In this document: positions 26,110 through 35,538 of the stretch, one piece after another
Position numbering within the stretch: the stretch's first letter is position 1
Layout of the letters: every line of letters begins with the position of its first letter
Source: Nostocales cyanobacterium Centralia_MAG_434
GTDB lineage: Bacteria; Cyanobacteriota; Cyanobacteriia; Cyanobacteriales; Nostocaceae
Length of the DNA stretch: 39,610 bases
Direction: 5' to 3'
Assembly (NCBI GenBank): GCA_021324415.1
Contig: JAJPJF010000171.1
Location: 1 to 39,610 of the forward strand
The notes under the pieces: model-generated
What the model was told of the DNA's origin: nothing
The model's database searches: none
What the model saw: the letters and a program-made list of their open reading frames with translations, nothing else
Position numbers and translations under genes: made by a program

Positions 26110-26490
26110 ATGAAGGTATTTGAGAATACCACAAAAAAAATCTTTCTTGCAAGCTGGGTATCGCTAAACCAAGCACAAGCCAGTGAAGCACATGTAGACG
26201 AACAACCACACCATCTTTCCTCTCAGCCTAAACGTGATTTTCTCAAACCCTTACGGCAATGGATAGACAGTATTCAAGTCTACGACCGTCAATTCGCTCA
26301 TCGTCTGTGCAAATTTATTCCTGCCCATTGTCCCTTTGAGCGTGATGTGAAGTTTTTCAGCAAAACTCTGTTTCATATTCCACCAATGTGCAAGCTAAAC
26401 CCCTTGTATAACGAATTGGTGAGCCTACGCTTCCGAGCTTTATGCTATCTTGCCGATGAATGTGGCGAAGATGTAACTCAGTATTGCTAG
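26110..26490 (+). CDS. Stand-alone Mo-dependent nitrogenase C-terminal domain protein
   Basis: A 126-residue protein. Its core, from about residue 46 (LRQWIDSIQVYDRQFAHRLC) through FIPAHCPFERD and HIPPMCKLNPLYNELV to ALCYLADECGED, is the Cys-containing domain found at the end of some cyanobacterial Mo-nitrogenase-associated proteins and more often alone. Its function is unknown; cysteines in PAHCPFE, PMCKLN, LCYL and QYC could bind a metal but this is a guess. The frame extends upstream, but ATG 26110 with GAGGAG six bases before it is the clear start. No nif genes lie nearby. Confidence 0.85.
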   Translation: MKVFENTTKKIFLASWVSLNQAQASEAHVDEQPHHLSSQPKRDFLKPLRQWIDSIQVYDRQFAHRLCKFIPAHCPFERDVKFFSKTLFHIPPMCKLNPLYNELVSLRFRALCYLADECGEDVTQYC

Positions 26491-26505
26491 AAACAGTTAG
26501 GAGGA

Positions 26506-26595
26506 GCCAGTGCGTTGCGGAGGACAGTCGCGTGGGCGGGTCTCCCGACTTGAGCGAACTGTCCGTTGGGGTTCCCCCCGTTGTAGCAACTGGCG
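26506..26595 (+). repeat. 90-bp dispersed repeat, copy B
   Basis: Runs from GCCAGTGCGTTGCGGAGGAC to TTGTAGCAACTGGCG. It matches copy A (15968-16057, opposite strand) at 89 of 90 bases, with TAGGAGT heptads following to about 26620. It lies between the convergent Mo-nitrogenase-domain and caspase-like genes. Confidence 0.9.
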
Positions 26596-26656
26596 TATAG
26601 GAGTTAGGAGTTAGGAGTTGATGAGAACCTTATAGCTAATAACTTGTAACCCCTGA

Positions 26657-28465
26657 CTATTTTTTTTGCCATTTTTGAATCGCTTCCTGAGCTTGTTGAT
26701 AAGTGTCTGTGTTCTCGGGAATTAAAGAAGCCGTTTCGATAGCTGCTTTAAACTCACCTTTAGCAGCTCGATGTATTGAGAACTCTAAAATTTTCTGACT
26801 CCACTGGTTGATTGATTTTTGGGCCTCATCATACGCTGGTTCTCCTGGTAATACTTTCTTAGCAACTTCTATTGCTCTACTATAGGTAGATGCTTGACCT
26901 GGTTGTATTAAGCTATTAGCAGCATCTAAAACTGTCATATTGCTCACATACTTCTTTGTTTCCAACCGCCACCGATTGATAGCTGCTTGTGCTCGTGAAT
27001 AGAGTGGATCGTCCTTGGTAATTAATTGAGCAGCACTTATAGCATTAGCATACTGTCCCTGTTTAGCACGTACTTCTGCTAAATCTAGAATCATACTGGT
27101 CCAAATTTTGATATTTTCCTGAGCTTGCTCATAAAGTGGTTCGCCCGGTTTAATTTTCCGAGCAGTAGCAATTGCCAAGCCTAAATCACTAGCTTGAGTT
27201 TGCCGCAAAGACATTTTTGCCAAATCTAACAGCGCTTGGTTCTTAAATGACTGAATATTGGAAGCTTGGGGCTCGTTTGTTGATTGATGGTCTTGTTCAA
27301 CTGATGTTGTCAGAGATAGTGAACTAGCTTGTGGAGAAGACTTCATAGCTTTTGCTTCACTAGTTATGGTCTCCGCTGCTTCTGGGACTTTCTGCACCAC
27401 CTTTAATTTTGCTTGATCGCGAACAAAGACTACCAAAATTAGGCATATGAGCAGCATGGTAGTTGCACCCCATAACAAAAACATGTGCCAATCTGAAGAG
27501 TATCCAGCCTCTTTCTTGAAGGGATATGAAGAAAGAGGTGGAGCAAGAGGAATAGTGGGGGAAGAGGGGAAAGAAGTTGTTGCATTAGATTTCTGTCTTT
27601 CTTCCTCATCCTCTTTGTCTTGCGCTTCTTCCACTTCCCCTACAGGTGATGATTGGAGAGGGGAAACTGCAACAGCAGATTGTGGCGTTTCTTCTAAACT
27701 GAGAAATGAGATATCTTCCCAATCAGCTTTCATCTCCAATTGCGGTAGGATAACCCGTTGTGTGGATGGACTCACAATCATAGGGTCCTGTGTAGGACGC
27801 CAGTGATGTTGACATAACTCAGGCGTGCGAATGCTAAGGTATCTTTCTAGATCAGCCAGAGTATTGCCATTACCAGAACGCAAAGCTTCTAAAAGTGCTG
27901 CTGTAAAGAATCCGTGCCCTAGTTCGTTACTCTCATGAGAAAATTGCTCTGGTTGGCAAGAAAGAATTATGGGAATGTTTAATTCTTGTGCAAGTTCTAT
28001 CGTTTCTTGTCCCACAAGTGTATATGCTTGTATTGCCAAAGCACGGTTGATATCTAGCAATATTAAAGTATTAAGGTTAGTAACTTGCAGACTTTTCATC
28101 AGTGATCGCACTTCAATGCCAGTCTCTTCAACTTGGTCGGGATTTCCTTCCACTGGCATCAGGTAATCTTTGCCATTGTAGTTGACACCATAGCCACTGA
28201 AGAAAAACCACAGTCTATCTTGCGGTTGCCAACAAGCTGCCGCCAAATCCTTTAACAACAGAAGAATAGTATCTTTGGTGGGAATTGTTGCTCGGTCTCC
28301 AAATGGAGGTGAAGTATCTGTCAGGAGGATACACTGTTGTGGAGAAAAACCTCCTTCTGTGACTAAAAAACCTTTCAGCGCCTCGGCATCTGCTTGAGCA
28401 CAACTCAAAGGTTGAAAGAAGTGATATTGATTGATGCCAATAGCGATCGCCCAATTTTTTGCCAT
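26657..28465 (-). CDS. Caspase-like protein with both catalytic residues replaced (pseudo-orthocaspase)
   Basis: A 602-residue protein with an N-terminal caspase p20-like domain (about 1-245): WAIAIGINQY start and FFFSGYGVNYNGKDYLMP where active proteins have SGHG, then LILLDIN where they have LDAC. So His is Tyr92 and Cys is Asn140; the domain should not cleave. Such Tyr/Asn variants are known among cyanobacterial orthocaspases and are thought to act in signalling or binding. A Pro/Glu/Ser-rich linker (about 255-320) and one membrane helix (about 327-348, LLWGATTMLLICLILVVFV) follow. The C-terminal part (about 400-602), expected outside the plasma membrane, has four imperfect repeats of about 50 residues with A..A..I.PGEPLYEQAQ..I..W. 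It is divergent from the gene at 28750. ATG at 28465. Confidence 0.88.
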   Translation of the reverse strand: MAKNWAIAIGINQYHFFQPLSCAQADAEALKGFLVTEGGFSPQQCILLTDTSPPFGDRATIPTKDTILLLLKDLAAACWQPQDRLWFFFSGYGVNYNGKDYLMPVEGNPDQVEETGIEVRSLMKSLQVTNLNTLILLDINRALAIQAYTLVGQETIELAQELNIPIILSCQPEQFSHESNELGHGFFTAALLEALRSGNGNTLADLERYLSIRTPELCQHHWRPTQDPMIVSPSTQRVILPQLEMKADWEDISFLSLEETPQSAVAVSPLQSSPVGEVEEAQDKEDEEERQKSNATTSFPSSPTIPLAPPLSSYPFKKEAGYSSDWHMFLLWGATTMLLICLILVVFVRDQAKLKVVQKVPEAAETITSEAKAMKSSPQASSLSLTTSVEQDHQSTNEPQASNIQSFKNQALLDLAKMSLRQTQASDLGLAIATARKIKPGEPLYEQAQENIKIWTSMILDLAEVRAKQGQYANAISAAQLITKDDPLYSRAQAAINRWRLETKKYVSNMTVLDAANSLIQPGQASTYSRAIEVAKKVLPGEPAYDEAQKSINQWSQKILEFSIHRAAKGEFKAAIETASLIPENTDTYQQAQEAIQKWQKK

Positions 28466-28749
28466 CGCGCTCTGTGTTAGTTTGGTTGTTTACTGTTTGC
28501 TTGGCTTTTGATAGCTGTTGGCTTTGCGAAAAAAACAAAGCTAACCTATTTTTATTAGTCTAGGAGATTCTTATCTCAATTCAAGATATTTTGTAGCTTT
28601 TGATACTGTAAAAACCGAGAAAATACTTTTCTTATTCAAATTCGTTTTTCATTGTGAGGAGCATACAGGTTATGAGGAGGAGTTGTGTTGATAAAACCAG
28701 CGTCATTCCATTTCAATTGCCAAGTCTGTTGAAGGCGCTCATTCAAGTT

Positions 28750-29196
28750 ATGCCATTAATTGATAAGAAAATCCGGATAGGTTCTGCCTTATTTTTGTTG
28801 AGTGCAGGGGTTCCCCTATGGTTTGTGACAGAAGCAATCTCGCCTCAGTTGGTGCAAGCTTACACCGCCAGAGTAGATCTTTGTGTTGACAGCTTACCAG
28901 AAGAAAACTATGAAACCTCGCTACGAAGGGCAGAAGCGGCTGCAAGAGCAGCTGCTCAGCGGAGTTTTGATCAAGATATCTTGGTAACAGATGTTTCAAT
29001 AATTGTCTCAGTACAAAATCAAGGAGCGATCGCACCAGTTTTGGAGTTAGCAGTTGATCGCTCACAATGGCGTACTCGTCCTGATCCGCAACGTTGGGTA
29101 ACTTACTTCAAAAGTGCGAAGTCTCTACTATTTGCTGGAAACAATTCCTCAACCCCAACAATCTCAACAGTCAAACCAAGGACAAATGACAAATGA
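28750..29196 (+). CDS. Conserved-looking hypothetical exported protein
   Basis: A protein of 148 residues from ATG 28750. The N-terminus (KKIRIGSALFLLSAGVPLWF) is a signal-anchor or signal peptide; the rest is an Ala/Arg-rich helix (RRAEAAARAAAQRSF) followed by a beta-rich part with DVSIIVSVQNQGAIAPVL and a WRTRPDPQRWVTYF segment. I do not recognise a named family. The frame is open upstream to a GTG at 28654 and an ATG at 28672; 28750 is chosen because it places the signal sequence at the N-terminus, but no start has a good ribosome binding site. It lies just before rpmF. Confidence 0.7.
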   Translation: MPLIDKKIRIGSALFLLSAGVPLWFVTEAISPQLVQAYTARVDLCVDSLPEENYETSLRRAEAAARAAAQRSFDQDILVTDVSIIVSVQNQGAIAPVLELAVDRSQWRTRPDPQRWVTYFKSAKSLLFAGNNSSTPTISTVKPRTNDK

Positions 29197-29252
29197 CATA
29201 GGACAAATGACTTAGAATAGTAGGGTTGTCAAAAATTCCAGTAACCGCTAAT

Positions 29253-29432
29253 ATGGCCGTTCCAAAGAAGAAAACATCTAAGTCCAAGCGAGATAAACGT
29301 CGTGCTACTTGGAGGCACAAAGCAGCGATCGAAGCTCAAAAAGCCCTCTCTTTAGGGAAGTCAATTCTGACTGGACGTTCCACATTTGTCTATCCATCGC
29401 CAGAAGAAGAAGAGGAAGAAGAGGAGTCATAA
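29253..29432 (+). CDS. rpmF: 50S ribosomal protein L32
   Basis: A 59-residue ribosomal protein: [20 protein letters not shown] at the start is the family signature. Cyanobacterial L32 lacks the zinc Cys pairs of other bacteria, as here, and the C-terminus ends in a run of Glu ([10 protein letters not shown]). The open frame reaches further upstream to a TTG at 29226, but ATG 29253 is the family's normal start. Confidence 0.95.
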   Translation: MAVPKKKTSKSKRDKRRATWRHKAAIEAQKALSLGKSILTGRSTFVYPSPEEEEEEEES

Positions 29433-29442
29433 TTCTTCAGCC

Positions 29443-29477
29443 AATGGTCAATAGTTACTTGTTAACTATTGGCTATT
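29443..29477 (+). terminator. Hairpin after rpmF
   Basis: CAATAGTTA (29449-29457) and TAACTATTG (29463-29471) pair perfectly, and the stem extends with wobbles to about 15 pairs. There is no T run, so it may be only a weak terminator or an mRNA stabiliser before the next gene. Confidence 0.45.
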
Positions 29478-29506
29478 GATGATTGACCTTTCACTCTTGA
29501 CTATTT

Positions 29507-30100
29507 ATGATAGGAAAATTTTTTCAGAAACCCACTACCCAAGAGAATGAGCGTGTTCCTCCAGGTCAATACTTAGCTAAAGGCTTCCCTGTATTAACTT
29601 ATGGTGAAACACCCAAAGTTAGTACAGAGGAATGGAAATTTCGGGTTTGGGGTTTGGCAAAACCTATGACTTTCACATGGCAAGAGTTTCTCTCGCTACC
29701 CCAACACGAATTTACAGCAGACTTTCACTGCGTCACACGCTGGTCTAAACTTGATGTCAAATGGACTGGCATCAAAGTAACAGACTTTCTCAAAGTTATT
29801 GAGGTTGATCCCAAAGCAGCTCATATTATGGAACACTGCTACGGTGGCTACACGACCAATATCTCAATGGAAGACTTCGTACGAGAAGAAAACTTTTTTG
29901 CCTTTAAACTATTTGGTGAACCATTACCACCAGAACATGGTGGTCCAATGCGGTTAGTTGTTCCTCACCTCTATGCTTGGAAAAGTGCCAAGTGGATCAA
30001 TGGTTTAGAGTTTCTGGAACGCAAGGCTTTCGGTTTTTGGGAACGTAATGGCTATCACCACCGTGGCGAACCATGGGCAGAAGAACGGTACAGCGACTGA
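29507..30100 (+). CDS. Sulfite oxidase-like molybdopterin oxidoreductase
   Basis: A 197-residue protein of the sulfite oxidase catalytic-domain family (oxidoreductase molybdopterin-binding domain). The molybdenum-ligand Cys75 is in ADFHCVTRWS. Family features include the segment WTGIKVTDFL, the GGYTTNISMED part, and HGGPMRLVVPHLYAWKSAKWI near the end. It has no Tat signal or heme domain, unlike YedY/MsrP or animal sulfite oxidase, so it should be a soluble cytoplasmic molybdoenzyme. The substrate is unknown. The ATG at 29507 has no strong ribosome binding site. Confidence 0.9.
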   Translation: MIGKFFQKPTTQENERVPPGQYLAKGFPVLTYGETPKVSTEEWKFRVWGLAKPMTFTWQEFLSLPQHEFTADFHCVTRWSKLDVKWTGIKVTDFLKVIEVDPKAAHIMEHCYGGYTTNISMEDFVREENFFAFKLFGEPLPPEHGGPMRLVVPHLYAWKSAKWINGLEFLERKAFGFWERNGYHHRGEPWAEERYSD

Positions 30101-30107
30101 AGGAGAG

Positions 30108-31484
30108 TTAGGAATTAGGAGTTAGGAGTCGCTTCAGCCAAGATAATTTGCCTTCATAAGGGGGGTATAAAAACTTAAAGTCCAATAAGAAAGGTTTGTA
30201 AAAGACGCTCTTGTAGTGAGTAAAAGTGTCAAATCCAGCTTTGCCATGATAGCTACCGATACCACTGTCACCTACACCTCCAAATGGCAAAGATGAGATG
30301 CCAGAGTGCATCATTGTGTTGTTGATTCCTAAAGCACCGGAAGATGTTTCTAGACAGACTCTCTGTTGCAGGTTTTTGTCGTTAGAAAATAAGTACAAAG
30401 CTAAGGGTTTTGGTCTGGAGTTGATTAAGGTGATCGCTTCTGTGATATCTGTGTATTCAATAACAGGCAGAATTGGACCAAAAATTTCTTCCTGCATGAC
30501 AGGGTCTGCGAAAGAGACATTATCAATGACTGTGGGGGCAATATAATACTCTGAAGAGTTAGTTTCTCCACCCATTAGGATGTGGCCATGATTTAGAAGC
30601 TTCACTAACCGTTCAAAGTGTTTTTGGCTAATAAGCCTACCATAATTAGGACTACTAGCCGGGTTGTTACCATAAAATTCTTGAATACATTTTTTAATTG
30701 CAAGCAACAAACTTTCTTTAATATTTTTATTAACTAAAAGATAGTCAGGGGCAATACAGCTTTGTCCAGAATTGATAAATTTACCCCAAGTAATACGCCT
30801 AGCCGCGTATTCAGTATTGATATTAGAGTCTACAATACAAGGCGATTTACCACCCAATTCTAGTGTGATAGGTGTGAGTTGTGTAGCTGCCGCCTCCATG
30901 ATAATTTTGCCTACAGATATGCCACCAGTAAAAAAGATGTGGTCAAATTTTTCGGCTAATAGTTGCTGACTAGCTTCTACACCTCCTTCTACCACTGCAA
31001 TATACGCTGGATCGAAGGATTTTACGATTATCTCCTTTATAATATGAGACGTATGAGGAGCGAGTTCTGAAGGTTTGAGAATTGCACAATTTCCCGCCGC
31101 GATCGCCCCTATCAAGGGTGCAATAATTAATTGAATTGGATAATTCCAAGGACCAATAATTAAAACTACACCTAATGGTTCTGGATGAATTTTTGCCGAA
31201 GCTGGTAAGAGTTGAAATGGAACTGTTGCTGGTTTAGGCTTAGTCCAAGCTTTCAAATTTTTAATAGCATATTCAATTTCTTTTAAAATCAAGACGGTTT
31301 CTGTAAGAAAAGTCTCCTCAAAAGATTTATGCAAATCTTGTTTGACAGCCTGGAAAATAGCTTGTTCATACTCGATGATGACTTTTTTGAGAGTCTTGAG
31401 TTGTTTAAAGCGAAAATTAATATCTTTGGTATGACCCGTTAGAAAAAAATTACGTTGTTTGTGAACTATTTCAGCAAATGACAT
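30108..31484 (-). CDS. Aldehyde dehydrogenase (fatty-aldehyde / class 3 type)
   Basis: A 458-residue NAD(P)-dependent aldehyde dehydrogenase that oxidises aldehydes to acids. Catalytic Glu209 is in LELGGKSP and nucleophile Cys243 in NSGQSCIAPD; the cofactor site has GPWNYP and FTGG. The lack of an N-terminal extension and the hydrophobic C-terminal region (FYKPFLLDFKFLYPPY) fit the class 3/fatty aldehyde group, which in cyanobacteria handles long-chain aldehydes. The frame is open 20 codons further upstream, but ATG 31484 is the family-like start. It begins just 2 bases after the sensor kinase stop, so the two are co-transcribed. The stop is in a TAGGAGT heptad run. Confidence 0.92.
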   Translation of the reverse strand: MSFAEIVHKQRNFFLTGHTKDINFRFKQLKTLKKVIIEYEQAIFQAVKQDLHKSFEETFLTETVLILKEIEYAIKNLKAWTKPKPATVPFQLLPASAKIHPEPLGVVLIIGPWNYPIQLIIAPLIGAIAAGNCAILKPSELAPHTSHIIKEIIVKSFDPAYIAVVEGGVEASQQLLAEKFDHIFFTGGISVGKIIMEAAATQLTPITLELGGKSPCIVDSNINTEYAARRITWGKFINSGQSCIAPDYLLVNKNIKESLLLAIKKCIQEFYGNNPASSPNYGRLISQKHFERLVKLLNHGHILMGGETNSSEYYIAPTVIDNVSFADPVMQEEIFGPILPVIEYTDITEAITLINSRPKPLALYLFSNDKNLQQRVCLETSSGALGINNTMMHSGISSLPFGGVGDSGIGSYHGKAGFDTFTHYKSVFYKPFLLDFKFLYPPYEGKLSWLKRLLTPNS

Positions 31485-31486
31485 AT

Positions 31487-32587
31487 TTATTGTTTGATAG
31501 GTAAATATACAGTAAATATACTGCCTTTGCCTACCTCTGAACACACCTGAATGCTACCATGATGCGCTTCGACAATTCGGTGAGAAAGATATAGTCCTAA
31601 ACCGCTACCAGAACGCTTGTGGCTTCCTTGGCGAAATCGTTCAAATATAGTTGCTTGCTCTTCGGGGGGAATACCTGGACCAGTATCTGCTACCTCAACC
31701 TTAATGTTTTGATCTAATGGGGTTGCAGAAATTAAACGGATAGTCACTGAACCACTATCAGTAAATTTAATTGCATTACCTACTAGATTGGTGAATAATC
31801 GATGTAGTTCTAGGCGATCGCCCATAACTGTGGTGATGGCGCTTTGCTCACCAAAATCCAGATTGATAGAAAGTTGCTTTTGTTCAGCTAGAGGGGCCAA
31901 TTCTTTTGCCACTTCTTCTAGCAACTGGCATAAATTCACTGTCTGAAACGCTAAGGTTTTACGACCAGCTTCGAAGCGATAAACTTCTAGCAGGGTATTG
32001 ACCATTTGCAGTAAGTTACTGTTACTGCGAGCCATAATGCCAATCACTTCCTGCATTTGTGGTGATAACTCTCCTAAAGCTCCCTCTTGAAAAAGCATCA
32101 GTATGCGATCAGCAGCTACTAGGGGAGTGCGTAAGTCGTGGGTCAGGCGAGAGACAAAATCTTGCCGTTGACGGGCAATTTCATCACGTTCATCTATACT
32201 ATGCTTGAGCCGCAGGAGCGATCGTACTCGTGCTAGCAACTCGTCTACTGTAACAGGTTTGCGGATAAAATCATCAGCACCCAAGTCTAAGCCATGAGCA
32301 ACATTGGGTGAGTCATGAGCGGTAATCAACAAAATTGGGATAAAAGGCAATGTCTTATTTTCCCGGATACGCTTAGTAACTTCATATCCATCCATCCCTG
32401 GCATCATGAGATCTAGTAAGACTAAGTCACAAGGAAATTGGGCAATCTGTTCTAAAGCACTAGCGCCGTTCTCTGCCGTGCTGACTGTATAGCCTTCCTC
32501 CTCCAGAATAGTTTTAATTAAAAAAACGTTATCTGGAGAATCATCTACAACCAGGATTTTGTCAGATTTAGAAGATTGTGACATCAT
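31487..32587 (-). CDS. Response-regulator receiver / histidine kinase hybrid
   Basis: A 366-residue soluble hybrid. The N-terminal receiver domain (about 10-125) has the acidic pair DD (15-16), phospho-acceptor Asp59 in LLDLMMP and Lys110 in RKP. A short coiled linker (about 127-145) leads to the kinase: H box THDLRTPL with His150, N box NLVGNAIKFT, G1 ADTGPGIP and G2 GSGLGLYLS. There is no membrane segment, PAS or GAF domain, so the input probably comes by phosphotransfer to its own receiver domain. It sits first in an operon with the aldehyde dehydrogenase, 2 bp apart. Confidence 0.93.
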   Translation of the reverse strand: MMSQSSKSDKILVVDDSPDNVFLIKTILEEEGYTVSTAENGASALEQIAQFPCDLVLLDLMMPGMDGYEVTKRIRENKTLPFIPILLITAHDSPNVAHGLDLGADDFIRKPVTVDELLARVRSLLRLKHSIDERDEIARQRQDFVSRLTHDLRTPLVAADRILMLFQEGALGELSPQMQEVIGIMARSNSNLLQMVNTLLEVYRFEAGRKTLAFQTVNLCQLLEEVAKELAPLAEQKQLSINLDFGEQSAITTVMGDRLELHRLFTNLVGNAIKFTDSGSVTIRLISATPLDQNIKVEVADTGPGIPPEEQATIFERFRQGSHKRSGSGLGLYLSHRIVEAHHGSIQVCSEVGKGSIFTVYLPIKQ

Positions 32588-33110
32588 TGAGCGAGATCTG
32601 ATTTATCAATATTTGTAAAGTTATTTTAATTTGTAACATTTTTTTGTTTTTCACTTGAGACAATCCCTCACCAAGAACACATTTTTGACTTGGCAATTTT
32701 TCTTAACTCAACTTGAAATTTTTAGTGAGGTTTAACCAGCAGTCTATTTCATTAATTTTGTGGGGTTTTTAATTACGCTAAGCACGCTAAAACACAATTA
32801 CGAACTTTTTCAGCCCATCAGTACCAGTAGTTCATCGTAATTCATTGCATAAATTGTGATGGGTTGTATAAGTTTGTCGTCAAGACTTTATTTGTTAACT
32901 TCAAGCGCACTTAAGTACTTAATACAAACTTAGCAGAACTCATGAGAGAGACCATTAAGCTCAGCTTTTATGCGGATAATTACTAGACCATTCAGTCATT
33001 GCTAGTAAAATTGTAGAACTGAACTATGTATAGGGTACAAAAGCAAGATTGTTGTAACACTCACCCATACGCCATGATAAGTCAAATTCTCATTTGAAAA
33101 GACACTTGAA
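32588..33110 (-). other. Intergenic region between ureC and the hybrid kinase
   Basis: 523 bases, AT-rich, with no gene seen. It must contain the end of the ure transcript and the promoter of the kinase/aldehyde dehydrogenase pair. A short palindrome TCAAAT-TCTC-ATTTGA near 33081 is the only structure noted. Confidence 0.5.
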
Positions 33111-34844
33111 TTAAAACAAAAAGTAGCGCTGTGCCATTGGCAAAACCGTTGCTGGTTCACAAATGAGCAGTTCCCCATCCGCTCTCACTTCATAAGTTTC
33201 CGGATCGACTTCTATATGCGGGAGTGCATCATTTAACTTCATATCCTGCTTACTTAACTGACGTGTTCCAGAAACTGCAACTGCTGTTTTTTGCAATCCT
33301 AGGTGACTAGGAATTTCTCTTTCTATAGCTGCTTGAGAAACAAAAGTGAATGATGTGGCATGACGCGCACCTGCAAAACTACCAAACATTGGCCGCATAT
33401 GTACTGGTTGCGGTGTAGGAATACTGGCATTGGCATCTCCCATTTGCGACCAAGCAATCATTCCTCCCTTAATCACTATTTCTGGCTTCACACCAAAAAA
33501 CGCTGGACGCCATAAGCATAAATCTGCTAATTTCCCTTCTTCCACAGAACCGACATACTGAGCAATCCCATGAGTGATTGCTGGGTTAATCGTATACTTG
33601 GCTATATATCTCTTCGCCCGAAAATTATCTGCCTTTTCGCGTTGTCCCTCTTCTGCTGAAAGATGAGTTGGTTTGAGGTCTCCTCTTTGCAATTTCATCT
33701 TGTGCGCTGTTTGCCAGGTACGAATGATCACCTCACCTACACGTCCCATTGCCTGGGAATCAGAAGAAATCATGCTAAATGCACCTAAGTCATGCAGAAT
33801 ATCTTCCGCTGCTATAGTTTCGCGGCGAATACGCGACTCGGCAAAGGCAACATCCTCTGCAATGCTGGGATCGAGATGATGGCATACCATCAACATATCT
33901 AGGTGTTCGTCTAATGTGTTGACGGTATAGGGACGTGTGGGATTCGTCGAAGATGGGAGTACGTTAACTTCACCACAAACCTTGATGATATCGGGTGCAT
34001 GACCCCCACCTGCACCTTCGGTGTGGTACGTATGGATAACACGCTGTTTGAAAGCAGCAATCGTATCTTCCACAAATCCCGCTTCGTTCAACGTGTCGGT
34101 ATGAATTGCTACCTGTACATCATAATCATCAGCCACACTCAAGCAAGTATCAATTGCTGCTGGTGTAGTTCCCCAGTCCTCGTGCAGCTTTAAACCTATT
34201 GCACCTGCTTGCACTTGTTCTGTGAGTCCTTGAGGTTGGCTAGCATTACCTTTTCCTAAAAATCCTAAGTTGATTGGAAAGGCATCAGCAGCTTGGAGCA
34301 TTCGGTAAATATTCCAGGGTCCAGGGGTGCATGTAGTTGCATTTGTACCAGTGGCAGGGCCAGTACCACCACCAATCATGGTAGTAACGCCAGAAGCAAT
34401 AGCCACTTCAATCTGTTGGGGACATATAAAGTGAATGTGGCTGTCGATTCCACCAGCGGTGAGAATCATTCCTTCTCCAGCTAAGGCTTCGGTTCCAGGA
34501 CCAATAATAATATCTACATTGTCTTGAATATAGGGATTTCCAGCTTTACCAATTTTAAATATCTTGCCATCTTTAATGCCAATATCCGCTTTGACCACAC
34601 CCCACCAATCTAGAATCAAGGCGTTGGTAATAACCAGATCAACAGCACCATCTGCGTTGGCAATTGGGGATTGTCCCATCCCATCACGAATAACTTTCCC
34701 ACCACCAAATTTCACTTCGTCGCCGTAAGCGGTCAGGTCTTGTTCAACTTCTATAAATAATTCTGTGTCAGCAAGTCGGACGCGATCGCCTACTGTTGGG
34801 CCAAAAGTTTCCGCATAGGCGCGACGATCCATTCTGTAGCTCAT
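33111..34844 (-). CDS. ureC: Urease subunit alpha (catalytic)
   Basis: UreC hydrolyses urea to ammonia and carbon dioxide with two Ni ions. The 577-residue protein has all key residues: His136 and His138 (DSHIHF), the carbamylated Lys219 (GLKLHEDWG), His248, His274 ([15 protein letters not shown]), the active-site loop HH at 322-323 (MVCHHLDPS) and Asp362 (SSDSQAMGR). Start ATG 34844. It is last in ureD-ureA-ureB-ureC, 18 bp after ureB. Ni-insertion proteins UreE, UreF and UreG are not in the window, as is common in cyanobacteria where they lie elsewhere. Confidence 0.98.
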   Translation of the reverse strand: MSYRMDRRAYAETFGPTVGDRVRLADTELFIEVEQDLTAYGDEVKFGGGKVIRDGMGQSPIANADGAVDLVITNALILDWWGVVKADIGIKDGKIFKIGKAGNPYIQDNVDIIIGPGTEALAGEGMILTAGGIDSHIHFICPQQIEVAIASGVTTMIGGGTGPATGTNATTCTPGPWNIYRMLQAADAFPINLGFLGKGNASQPQGLTEQVQAGAIGLKLHEDWGTTPAAIDTCLSVADDYDVQVAIHTDTLNEAGFVEDTIAAFKQRVIHTYHTEGAGGGHAPDIIKVCGEVNVLPSSTNPTRPYTVNTLDEHLDMLMVCHHLDPSIAEDVAFAESRIRRETIAAEDILHDLGAFSMISSDSQAMGRVGEVIIRTWQTAHKMKLQRGDLKPTHLSAEEGQREKADNFRAKRYIAKYTINPAITHGIAQYVGSVEEGKLADLCLWRPAFFGVKPEIVIKGGMIAWSQMGDANASIPTPQPVHMRPMFGSFAGARHATSFTFVSQAAIEREIPSHLGLQKTAVAVSGTRQLSKQDMKLNDALPHIEVDPETYEVRADGELLICEPATVLPMAQRYFLF

Positions 34845-34862
34845 AATTTATCAGGAAGAATA

Positions 34863-35174
34863 TTAAGAATCGAGTTGTCCGTTGATTTTGGCGTTAAAGC
34901 CGTAGACTTGGCGAGTACCAACTAGGGGGACGAGTGTAACTTCTTTGTCATCACCCGGTTCAAAGCGGACTGCTGTTCCCGCGGGAATATCGAGGCGCAT
35001 TCCTCGAGTTTGCTCTCTGTCAAAGTTTAATGCGCTGTTGACTTCATAAAAGTGGAAATGAGAACCGACCTGAATTGGGCGATCGCCTGTGTTTGAAACA
35101 CGCAACTTCAGTGTAGGACGACCAGCATTGAGTTCTATTTCCCCTTCTGGTGTGATAATTTCTCCTGGAATCAT
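34863..35174 (-). CDS. ureB: Urease subunit beta
   Basis: A 103-residue structural subunit of urease. The family signature is clear: [20 protein letters not shown] at the start, [20 protein letters not shown], and [24 protein letters not shown]. It has the usual length and lies between ureA (22 bp upstream) and ureC (18 bp downstream). Confidence 0.97.
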   Translation of the reverse strand: MIPGEIITPEGEIELNAGRPTLKLRVSNTGDRPIQVGSHFHFYEVNSALNFDREQTRGMRLDIPAGTAVRFEPGDDKEVTLVPLVGTRQVYGFNAKINGQLDS

Positions 35175-35196
35175 AATTTGTGCCTTTGCATAAGAA

Positions 35197-35499
35197 TCAC
35201 CGAATCGGGTTATGCACTGTGACTAACTTCGTCCCATCCGGGAAAGTTGCTTCCACCTGCACTTCATGCACCATTTCTGCTACACCTTCCATCACTTCAT
35301 CCCGTGTTAAGAGGGTAGTACCGTAACTCATTAATTCTGAAACTGTTTGGCCATCTCTCGCACCTTCTAAAATAGCGGCGGAGATATATGCCACTGATTC
35401 TGGATAATTCAGCTTTAAACCTCTTTCCTTTCTTTTTTGGGCTAACAACGCAGCTGTAAAAATCAGTAATTTATCTTTTTCTTGTGGCGTTAGTTGCAT
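35197..35499 (-). CDS. ureA: Urease subunit gamma
   Basis: A 100-residue urease structural subunit. [41 protein letters not shown] and [15 protein letters not shown] are family motifs, and length is normal. ATG 35499 has an AGAGGGAGA ribosome binding site. Second gene of the ure operon, 39 bp after ureD. Confidence 0.97.
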   Translation of the reverse strand: MQLTPQEKDKLLIFTAALLAQKRKERGLKLNYPESVAYISAAILEGARDGQTVSELMSYGTTLLTRDEVMEGVAEMVHEVQVEATFPDGTKLVTVHNPIR

Positions 35500-35538
35500 C
35501 TTCTCCCTCTTACTATCTGTGTGTGGTTCTTCTGTTGT

